A DNA stretch of 64,000 nucleotides, taken from assembly GCA_903825645.1 (NCBI GenBank), contig CAIKBL010000064.1:95030-159029 (forward strand), written 5' to 3'. Source of the DNA: an uncultured Pseudomonadota bacterium (GTDB taxonomy: Bacteria; Pseudomonadota; Gammaproteobacteria; Ga0077536). The first letter of the stretch is position 1; each line of letters opens with the position of its first letter. Shown in pieces: positions 47,311 through 54,836 of this stretch. A program made the position numbers and the translations under genes. The notes under the pieces are model-generated. The model did not search any database. It was not told the origin of the DNA and saw nothing but the letters and a program-made list of their open reading frames with translations.

Positions 47311-49293
47311 TCAGGCGTCCGTCGATACCCTCAGCGCAGGATGGATGACATCTATCTCACTAAGCGGCAGATTCATTCCGGGCGGAGAGTGGGAGGCGTA
47401 TTTCGCGAGATCGCTCAGATCCACCAAACCAACGCGTTGCCACAAATCCCCGAGCCGGCCACCCTGCTGCACCAGATGTAAAATATAGGTATGCCTGACC
47501 GCCGCCGCGGTCACACTCGCTGGGTCCGTTATGCCAACGTCCGCAGCTGCCACCAGTAACGCTTTATTCAATCCTTCTATCAACCTGCCGTCACGTCGCC
47601 ACCCGGTGGGCGAGCCTGCCGCACCGAACCAACGAGAAGAAGCGGGGTGAAGCGGAAGCCTCCGGCCATGCGGGCCTGGCACCTGAATTATGCCCGCCTG
47701 CAAATCGAGAGCATCTCCGGACAGTTGCGTAAGCTCTTCGGGCGTCACGCCGTGCAGCAATAGCCACACACATTGAGCAACGGGATTAGGTGCGGACCGC
47801 AATATGGCGGTCAACTCGGCCGTACTAAGTACCCGATCCTCACGCTCATCAGTGAGCACGTCAAGCGGCGTTCCTGTTAAAAAACGAGAACCGGTCGGAC
47901 TGTTCCCGCGGCCAAGCAAAGGCGCCGCGGGGACTTGGTGGACAAGTTGATTAGGTCCCTCGCCGGTATAGATTCGAACTCCCGTGAGCGCATGTTGAGG
48001 CTCTTGGGGTTTACGCAGGAGGTACTCTGTCAGCCATGCACCGAAGAGGGCCATCGCCAGTGCGACACCAAGCACGATACCGCCGTCGCGCCCATATGCA
48101 GGTCCTTCGGGATCTTGCGGCAGGAAGGGACTATCTACGATTTGATATTCCGGATAACGTCGCGCGTGCTCCAGTTCAATCCGGGCAACGCGCGTTGCAT
48201 TGTCGTCGTATAATTTCTCAAGTTGCTTGAGCTCTTTACGCATCGCATCATGTTGCGCGAACCGTGCCGTAAATTCGTTTGCCGCGCGTTTATTCTGTAC
48301 AAGCTCGGCCTCCAGCTGCATGACTTCGTTGTGCGCCGCCAGGGCCGCTTCGCCGTCTTTTGCCACAACTTCATGCTGGCCATTTGTTTTGATGCGGCGG
48401 ATGACGTCCTCAAGTTGTCTGATTTGTTCGGGCAGTTTTCGTAATTCGGGATCGCGTTCGATATAGGCCGGCTTGAATTTGGACTCGAGTTCCATCTGCT
48501 GCGAGCGCAGGGTCGCCACCTTCAGTTCAATTTTGCGCAGTTCCGTCGCTTGGTCTGCCGGCACCACCACGCCACCGGTCATCGCGGCCTCGCGGTGCGC
48601 TTTAAGCGCGGCATCCGCGCTGACTTGCCGCTCGCGGGCTCGATTTAATGTCTCATTCAAACCGCGCAGTCTCGCGTGCGCCTCATTATCAGCGCTATCG
48701 AGCGACGAGATGTCGTGCTCAGCACGGAAGCCCTGTAGTTCGGCACGTTTCTCTTTAATTTTTTGGGCCAGCGCCACCTGCTGCTGACCCAATTCGGTAT
48801 GCGTTCGGTCCGTCTCCTGCGCTGCACGCTCAGCCTGCAAGGCAAGATAATTATCGATCCAGACCGAAACCACTCGCTGTAACACGGAAGGTTTCGAACC
48901 AACGGCGCTCAGGGCTACCAGATTAGTCTTTTCAACCGGGGCGACCGCCAGCGTCTTGCGCAACCAGCCGAGGTCCGCCTCTTCGACATGTTCTTGTTCT
49001 AGCGTCGCTAACACTCGGGTTAGGACTTCGTCGCTTAAAAGCAGCCGGCGCTGGATCGCCACATGCTGAGGATCCTCTGCAGGCGCGACCACATCCACCC
49101 CGGCAGGCTGGACCGTCAATAGATTAGCTGAGCTTCGGTAGATAGGCGTACGGCTAAAGTTCCAACTCATTCCTGTCAATGCTACGACAAGAAACAGACC
49201 TATGAAGACAGGAAGACGCAGACCCCGAGGCGCCCCGCGGCTAGTCGGCATTCCGTCCTGAAAGAGGTCGACCGTCGAATTTTCGTTTGGCAC
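47311..49293 (-). CDS. Wzz/GumC-type polysaccharide co-polymerase fused to a degenerate tyrosine-recombinase domain
   Basis: 660 residues. First membrane segment about 28-44; periplasmic region with a long coiled coil (about 155-390, e.g. QQVALAQKIKEKRAELQGF) and the IVDSPFLPQDPEGP segment before the second membrane helix (403-425), as in polysaccharide co-polymerases. Instead of a BY-kinase, the cytoplasmic tail (488-640) looks like a tyrosine recombinase: STAELTAILRSA, LLLHGVTPEELTQLSGDALDL, HGRRLPLHP and AVRHTYILHLVQQGGRL. The first catalytic Arg is Thr517 and the HxxR His is Ala597; Arg600 and perhaps Tyr632 remain. So it is probably not a recombinase. GTG start at 49293 with AAGGA 6 bases upstream. 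No polysaccharide gene cluster is nearby. Confidence 0.85.
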   Translation of the reverse strand: MPNENSTVDLFQDGMPTSRGAPRGLRLPVFIGLFLVVALTGMSWNFSRTPIYRSSANLLTVQPAGVDVVAPAEDPQHVAIQRRLLLSDEVLTRVLATLEQEHVEEADLGWLRKTLAVAPVEKTNLVALSAVGSKPSVLQRVVSVWIDNYLALQAERAAQETDRTHTELGQQQVALAQKIKEKRAELQGFRAEHDISSLDSADNEAHARLRGLNETLNRARERQVSADAALKAHREAAMTGGVVVPADQATELRKIELKVATLRSQQMELESKFKPAYIERDPELRKLPEQIRQLEDVIRRIKTNGQHEVVAKDGEAALAAHNEVMQLEAELVQNKRAANEFTARFAQHDAMRKELKQLEKLYDDNATRVARIELEHARRYPEYQIVDSPFLPQDPEGPAYGRDGGIVLGVALAMALFGAWLTEYLLRKPQEPQHALTGVRIYTGEGPNQLVHQVPAAPLLGRGNSPTGSRFLTGTPLDVLTDEREDRVLSTAELTAILRSAPNPVAQCVWLLLHGVTPEELTQLSGDALDLQAGIIQVPGPHGRRLPLHPASSRWFGAAGSPTGWRRDGRLIEGLNKALLVAAADVGITDPASVTAAAVRHTYILHLVQQGGRLGDLWQRVGLVDLSDLAKYASHSPPGMNLPLSEIDVIHPALRVSTDA

Positions 49294-49808
49294 AAGAGTC
49301 CTTCAATAACGGGTTATTCCCGGTGATCGCCGTAGCGGCAGCTTACGCCGAAAAGACTGAAATTAAACCGGGTTGTATCAAGACAGATATAAACACTTCC
49401 CGGGGTGAGCATCACGTCTAAAAACCGGGCATCACATCGCATTCATCGGTCTGTCTGAGAACCCATTGCCGACCACCCGTTCTATCGCCGAGTCAGGGCC
49501 GATCCAACGATAGTTACAGTTGACCGGCATCCTCTCGCGGTTAAAAACAGACAAGCATTCCTCTCCCGGCGCCCCTGAGACCACAGGCGAAAGGGACTTC
49601 TAGCACCGGGTAGCAAGCGGGGGCCCTACACGCGCCGACCGCAGACGAAGGCGGTACCAAGGATAGTGAAAGAGTTGTTATGCTCTTTCGCGTGGCAGCT
49701 ATCGCGTTGGGGCAGCGCCAAAGCAGAAGAACAACGTCGCGTTTGGCGTCACATGCGATGGTACGTTCGCGTGGCATCGCATAATTAACCGAGTTAGAAG
49801 GAAAAAAA
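49294..49808. other. Intergenic before the outer membrane protein gene
   Basis: 515 bases without a gene. An imperfect inverted repeat (GTGAAAGAG at 49666-49674 and CTCTTTCGC at 49683-49691) lies about 120 bases before the + strand start and could be an operator. Confidence 0.4.
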
Positions 49809-50525
49809 ATGAAATTAAAACCGTTGGGGCGTTTGTTGGGGATACTGCTGGGTCTCGCTGCTCTAGATACCTCGGCGCGTGAATTGGGTGGCCCCTACGC
49901 CGGTCTTGCCCTGGGCTATGTGGCGGGGGAGGACACCGGGCATGAGACGCCCGTGAGCTCGGACGGGACTTACACTCAAGCGACTCATCCGGCGGGTGGC
50001 TTACTCGCGCTTTCAACCGGGTACGACTTCAAGCTATCTCAGCGGTGGCTTCTGGGTCTCGACGTTGAGGCGGAGCTACGCAACCAGGTGGAGCATTCCG
50101 TGCAGAAATTAGATGGGACACCCACATCCATCGCCAGAAACGGGTTTGTCGATCCGACCACTTTTTCTTCAAATTTCGCTTTCACCGTGGGTCCAAGACT
50201 GGGTTATCTTTTGTACGATGGGAAAACCATCGTTTCTGCTACCACAGGCTTGGCCGTGGCGCATGTCAAAAGAGCTTTTGGTTGCAACGGACCCGTCTGC
50301 ACTCCGGCCGTCTCAATGACTGAGGCGGACTGGCAGACGGGCTGGGCGGCGGGCGCGGACATTGAGCGACTGGTTACTACGCAATTGGCCGTTGGCATTG
50401 CGTATCGACATGCGGAGTTCGGTAATCAGGACGTGAATGTGGGCGCCTTGTTCAACCCAATCAGTCGGGAACATCAACGATACGCTGAAGACTCACTCCG
50501 ATTTGTAGTTCGTTACTGGTTCTAA
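49809..50525 (+). CDS. Outer membrane beta-barrel protein (OmpA-like/Omp25 type)
   Basis: 238 residues. Signal peptide MKLKPLGRLLGILLGLAALDTSA, then alternating strands (YAGLALGYVAG, LLALSTGYDFKLSQRWLLGLDVEAEL, FTVGPRLGYLLYD, QLAVGIAYRHAEFG) and the outer-membrane targeting end RFVVRYWF with terminal Phe. Eight-stranded barrel size. One Cys pair may form a loop disulfide (CNGPVCTP). Start ATG 49809 with AGAAGGA about 7 bases upstream. Confidence 0.9.
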   Translation: MKLKPLGRLLGILLGLAALDTSARELGGPYAGLALGYVAGEDTGHETPVSSDGTYTQATHPAGGLLALSTGYDFKLSQRWLLGLDVEAELRNQVEHSVQKLDGTPTSIARNGFVDPTTFSSNFAFTVGPRLGYLLYDGKTIVSATTGLAVAHVKRAFGCNGPVCTPAVSMTEADWQTGWAAGADIERLVTTQLAVGIAYRHAEFGNQDVNVGALFNPISREHQRYAEDSLRFVVRYWF

Positions 50526-50736
50526 TCAACTTGTCTGCAGACGCGGGCGCGGCGTTGTCTGGAAACCGAGGTGATCCCGCATTCCCCCTTTCGCAACGCT
50601 ACGCAAATTTCAGCAGGTGGCAATGCCTGTTACACGGAAACGTCCACCGAATTTCACAAGGGCCGCGGAATCCGGGGTGCGGTGCGCCTGTTCCGGCCAG
50701 CTCCACAGCCCCCGGACTCTGGGAAAAGCGGTTGCT

Positions 50737-50763
50737 CGTAGGCCCTTCTGCGAAGGGCCTACG
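50737..50763. terminator. Perfect 12-bp hairpin between convergent genes
   Basis: CGTAGGCCCTTC, loop TGC, GAAGGGCCTACG. It lies 30 bases past the stop of the - strand gene and about 210 bases past the outer membrane gene. No long T-run follows on either side, so it may be a pause or weak bidirectional terminator. Confidence 0.5.
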
Positions 50764-50792
50764 GCGTCGATTATTGCGCCTTAGGAGGGGCT

Positions 50793-51083
50793 TCAGGCTT
50801 CGGTCTTCTCGCCGCTCGGCGGAACCGGAAGCAAATGTTGCCAGCCGGTCTCAGGCAGTTTGCCTCGTGAGGCCATTTCAGCGCGAGTGTCCGCTGAAAT
50901 GTCTCCGACTTCGGCGACCATGCCGTCCGCAACGGCGCCGAGACCGATGACCTTCAGGTCGGAACTACGGATCTGTGGCGTCAACTCGCCGGCCGGCAGA
51001 TTGCCGCGCAGCCAGCTATCCATCTTGAGGAGGGCCTGATCGTGGTTTTCCGCGATGACCTCAATGCCGTAGATATGAGTCAC
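50793..51083 (-). CDS. Hypothetical protein, 96 residues
   Basis: GTG start at 51083 is the best visible, though the open frame continues upstream (through KKFVIGIAVTH) without a better start or ribosome site. The protein is soluble with one possible helix (HDQALLKMDSWLRGNL) and a Gly-rich turn (VIGLGAVADGMVAEVGD). Not recognised. The hairpin downstream supports a real transcript. Confidence 0.45.
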   Translation of the reverse strand: MTHIYGIEVIAENHDQALLKMDSWLRGNLPAGELTPQIRSSDLKVIGLGAVADGMVAEVGDISADTRAEMASRGKLPETGWQHLLPVPPSGEKTEA

Positions 51084-51594
51084 CGCGATGCCAATGACGA
51101 ATTTTTTTGCGTGGTTGCTTTCGAGTTTGATGACAATTCTCCCGGTAGTTATGCAGTGAGATAGACCACTTGGATAGCGATCTGGCAGCCCTTATATCAC
51201 GAGCCACCCTTGACGGTTATGCGCGGATCGACGCCGGTCGCATATCCTGTGGGTAGTCCCCGTTTCCCCCGTCGATAATTTAGACCCCGTGGTCGTCGGG
51301 GAAGGGTCGTATTTTTATTCACTCCAGAAGAGGATCTGAAGCCTTGAGTTAGCGCTAGACTCTGCGGCCAGCGACCGCTATCCACACCCTTTTTTGACGG
51401 AAAAACATCAGAAGTTCTAGCCGCGTCCGAATAGCTTGCGCGCTAGCACCGATCTCCCAGCGGCAAGTGGAATGCCGATTACCGCAAACCACTTCGCGAA
51501 AGAGGGTTGACGAGCAACAAGAGCGCATAAACCGCGCGGAACAGGACCCGATCGGCGGCGCGTCGAGTATCCCGTCAGGCGGGGGCAGTAGCGC
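51084..51594. other. Intergenic, no gene seen
   Basis: 511 bases. No gene, repeat or clear signal could be supported. Confidence 0.45.
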
Positions 51595-52620
51595 TCAAAG
51601 TCCCCAGTACCCCCCCAAGTGAACCTGGCCACCCGACGGGATCCCTATCGCAGCGCGAACCTCGGCGAGCGGCTCCATGAGCAGCCCCAACCAGTCCCAC
51701 TTCGCCGCGTAAATATCGATCTTCGTCTGCGCACCGCGAGACGCCGCGGCCGCCATCATTTCCGGTTCGAGATGGGAATGAACTGGTTCAAAGACACCGA
51801 GTTTGACGCCTTGATGCCATTGAAGAAGCACCACGGCAAGCCAGCCGATGCCGGCCGATGCATTAGCCGCATTAAATACCGCGGTGTAGACTTCCCCCTG
51901 GGGGCTCGTGTCGTATCCGGCAAGAACGTGATGTACGTCGTGCGACCCGAGGAATTCGACCGGTAGTGGCGAACCCGGCATCCCGGGCACCTCGAAATTA
52001 GCGTCACGGTAAAAGTTGCGCATCTCTGCCCCCAGAGAACCTTCGGGCGCCTCTGCAATCAGCGTATGAAAGCGCTCTATGTTGGCGGGGCGCCCTATTG
52101 CGCTAAGGTCATGGCGATCCATGTGTGCGTCGATAATTTCACGCTTGATTCCCACGCGTTCGGAAAGGCAGCGCCGGAACAAGTCGGCTTTCGCCGCGGC
52201 AGCATTCCGACTGGCAATCGCTTCAAGGCTCGCACCGAGCGCATCATCACAGCCGAGCGCAGAAGCCATCCACCGCGCCGCCTGAATGGCGACAGGATCA
52301 GCCTCCGGCGAGAACATCGCGACCAGCTGGCCCGCGTGCAACGCCTCGAGGCGGTCTTTCTCGCTGACGAGACCGCGTCTGATATCCGCCAGTGCGGCCT
52401 GCTCGTTTGGCCAAGGATTCGCTTCTCCGAGCAATGCCGAAAAATCAAGAGAGCGGGCGAAGCCATGGCACCCTCCGCAGGCCTGGAGGCCGGCGAATTT
52501 GCGCACCAGTTCGGCACGTGGGCCGTCGAACGGGCGAGTACCATTGGCCGTCGCGACGAGACGCATCACAGCCACGTACGCCTGCCGAACTTCCGGACTG
52601 CCAAATACGAGTAAGGCCAT
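51595..52620 (-). CDS. Coq4-like protein with extra N-terminal helical domain
   Basis: 341 residues. The C-terminal part carries the Coq4 zinc motif exactly: H227-D-x-x-H231-x11-E243 (HDVHHVLAGYDTSPQGE), with FLGSHD just before it. Coq4 organises ubiquinone synthesis in eukaryotes and was recently linked to ring C1 oxidation/decarboxylation; bacterial relatives are scattered. The first ~130 residues are helical (MALLVFGSPEVRQAYVAVMRLVATANGTRP, LHAGQLVAMFSPEADPVAIQAARWMASALG) and vaguely recall TerB-type domains. Start ATG 52620 with GGAGGAG 7 bases upstream. Diverges from the TehA gene by 196 bases. Confidence 0.75.
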   Translation of the reverse strand: MALLVFGSPEVRQAYVAVMRLVATANGTRPFDGPRAELVRKFAGLQACGGCHGFARSLDFSALLGEANPWPNEQAALADIRRGLVSEKDRLEALHAGQLVAMFSPEADPVAIQAARWMASALGCDDALGASLEAIASRNAAAAKADLFRRCLSERVGIKREIIDAHMDRHDLSAIGRPANIERFHTLIAEAPEGSLGAEMRNFYRDANFEVPGMPGSPLPVEFLGSHDVHHVLAGYDTSPQGEVYTAVFNAANASAGIGWLAVVLLQWHQGVKLGVFEPVHSHLEPEMMAAAASRGAQTKIDIYAAKWDWLGLLMEPLAEVRAAIGIPSGGQVHLGGYWGL

Positions 52621-52816
52621 CGAGCGCTCCTCCCACAAAAAATAGATAAAACCGTGGACTGTGCAAAGGGCTGCGTTAGGTAGAGCAGCCGTTCGGCACA
52701 CCAATGTATTTGTATATTATGCACAGACTGTTGCCGCCTTGGTGCTAAGATCGGCTCGCTCACGCCTCATGTGTGTCTAAACTTTCTCGCAATTTCAGAT
52801 AACAAGGATATTGCTC

Positions 52817-53800
52817 ATGTCGACACAACGCGCCACCGTACCCGCCTCTTTTTTCGGTATCGTGCTCGGTTTGGTTGGGCTTGGCGATTGCTGGCGCGTC
52901 GCGGCACTAGCGTGGGGTCTGCCAAGCAGTATCGGCGAGGCCATCATGCTTGGCGCCTTTGGTGTTTGGATATTACTCTCAGTGCTTTATTTGCTGAAAT
53001 GGCTAACGTCCTCCGCCGAAGCACTCGCCGAATGGCGTCATCCCGTGCAGAGCTGTTTCGTTGGTCTCGCCCCGGTCGCTACCCTACTGGCTGGGATTGC
53101 AATTGCGCCTCACCTTCACATACTCGCGGTGTGGCTCATCGTAATCGGCGCGGTCGCGCAGCTCCTTTATGGAATCTATTTCACGGCACAGCTGTGGTCT
53201 AGTGAGCGGGAGATTGGAACTGCATCCCCAGCGCTCTATCTGCCCACTGTTGCTGGGAATTTTGTAACGGCCTTCTGTGCTGGCTACCTCGGAAGACCTG
53301 ATGTTGGGACCCTTTTCCTCGGCGCGGGGATGCTTTCCTGGCTCTCGCTTGAGTCGATTATCAGCAATCGCCTGTCCTTTCACGTCGCCATACCGATCCC
53401 TCTCCGCCCGACAATGGGGATCATGCTCGCGCCGCCAGCCGTCGGCTGCGTCGGTTATTTGTTCGTGACCGGAGGGATAAGTGGCGGAGCGCCGGATCTC
53501 GTCGCACAACTCCTCGTAGGCTACGCATTGTTGCTGCTTGGTCTACTCGCGAGACTGATGCCTTGGGTTGTTCACCAACCATTTACCGCGGGATACTGGG
53601 CTTTCAGTTTCGGCATCACTGCCCTTGCGTTCGACACCATCGTTTTCGTGATACGAGGTCTGCGCGGAGGACTCATGGAGTGGCTCTCTATTGGCCTGCT
53701 GATATTTGCCACCACCGTCATCGTCGCACTCATAATCGGTACGGTGCGACTACTCGTGCGTGGCAAGCTATTACCGCCGCCGCTCATCAGTTCGGTATGA
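52817..53800 (+). CDS. tehA: TehA/SLAC1-type membrane transporter (TDT family)
   Basis: 327 residues with about ten membrane segments. Start PASFFGIVLGLVGLGDCWR is the TehA signature; also ASPALYLPTVAGNFVTAF and a central-pore region. TehA proteins are anion-type channels linked to tellurite and disinfectant resistance. ATG 52817 with AAGGAT about 9 bases upstream; the TTG 52811 is not needed. Confidence 0.88.
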   Translation: MSTQRATVPASFFGIVLGLVGLGDCWRVAALAWGLPSSIGEAIMLGAFGVWILLSVLYLLKWLTSSAEALAEWRHPVQSCFVGLAPVATLLAGIAIAPHLHILAVWLIVIGAVAQLLYGIYFTAQLWSSEREIGTASPALYLPTVAGNFVTAFCAGYLGRPDVGTLFLGAGMLSWLSLESIISNRLSFHVAIPIPLRPTMGIMLAPPAVGCVGYLFVTGGISGGAPDLVAQLLVGYALLLLGLLARLMPWVVHQPFTAGYWAFSFGITALAFDTIVFVIRGLRGGLMEWLSIGLLIFATTVIVALIIGTVRLLVRGKLLPPPLISSV

Positions 53801-54836
53801 TCCGAGCCGTCTCGACTGCTCCGGCTCCGCATTTTGTAGACAAACCTCGTTTCGGCCAGGCGTTGTTTCAACAGGATGGGTTGACTGCAGCATGAGGGCA
53901 GTCTGCCATCGTCGAACCGCGCCCGGAGGTTGGCCGGCGGATCTCCCCCTTACCGGTCCTTAAAGCATGAGGGAGTAGACGGGTCCTGAATCCGCTGTTC
54001 GATAGCACGCAAATGCGCCACCCACCAAAGGACCTTCGGCGACCGTCTCGCTTTATCTAGGGCTTCGGGGGTAACCGGCTTACAGCACCGTCGAAGTTAC
54101 GGATCGACGTTAATAACTGGTATGGATGAGGCCAGATTGCCGGATGTCTGGAATTACAAAAACTCGGTCCCTATATCAAATTGGAGGGCCGACGCCGCGC
54201 TTCCAAGGCCGAGCTAAGTACACCCGTCTTTTTTAACAATCACCTCTCTACCAAAAATTCGCCTCCGACGTGGTCTTACAGACAGGATGTCGGAGGCGTG
54301 CCTATGCAGGGCTGCGACTCCATTGAGCTCTGCGATAAGCTACAAAACGAAGCAGATCCGCGGTGTGGCGCCACACGTTAAGGGAAACTACCCTGCCCGT
54401 GTCGGGAACTTGTCGCTGGACGACATGAGACTTGGCCCTATTTTGGAAATTCCACGCCCCCTTCTTATACTTGGCTACCGAGACAGCGTCAGGAAAACCG
54501 TGGACACGCTCGTATTGATCGAATTTCTCCCGAATCGTTCGATGTACATCAGCTATTGGCTGGCTGCAACGCGACGCTCAGGGCGAAGTCCCTATCGCCG
54601 TCTTCCGTACCGCGAATGCCCGCACGGTCATCCGTGCGCTCAATGTTGTTATGTTAATCTTGCGTCAGGGCGTCGAGCTCTGCGGCGGCGTGCGAAAGAC
54701 AGACTCTACGCTGGCTGCTGGGGGCTGGCTGAGTCTGCTCTGCGAACCGCACGACAATGTTCGGGCGTCTGTTGGCAACCCGGCGGTCGGTTGAAATTCT
54801 GAACGCGCTGCCTTGCAAAATCGAGATGGGAATACC
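53801..54836. other. Gene-poor region
   Basis: 1036 bases without a confident gene. It includes the inverted repeat at 54260-54298. On the - strand a 44-codon stretch near 53960-54095 (PVTPEALDKARRSPKVLWWVAHL...) looks protein-like but has no start, so it may be a gene remnant. Confidence 0.45.
54260..54298. repeat. Perfect 10-bp inverted repeat
   Basis: CGCCTCCGAC at 54260-54269 and GTCGGAGGCG at 54289-54298, 19-base loop. No T-run. About 540 bases upstream of the EF-hand/ERV gene; role unknown. Confidence 0.7.

Noticed and set aside
54287..54802. A 171-codon open frame before the EF-hand gene
   Set aside because: Composition is Arg/Cys-rich and irregular, with no ribosome site or family.
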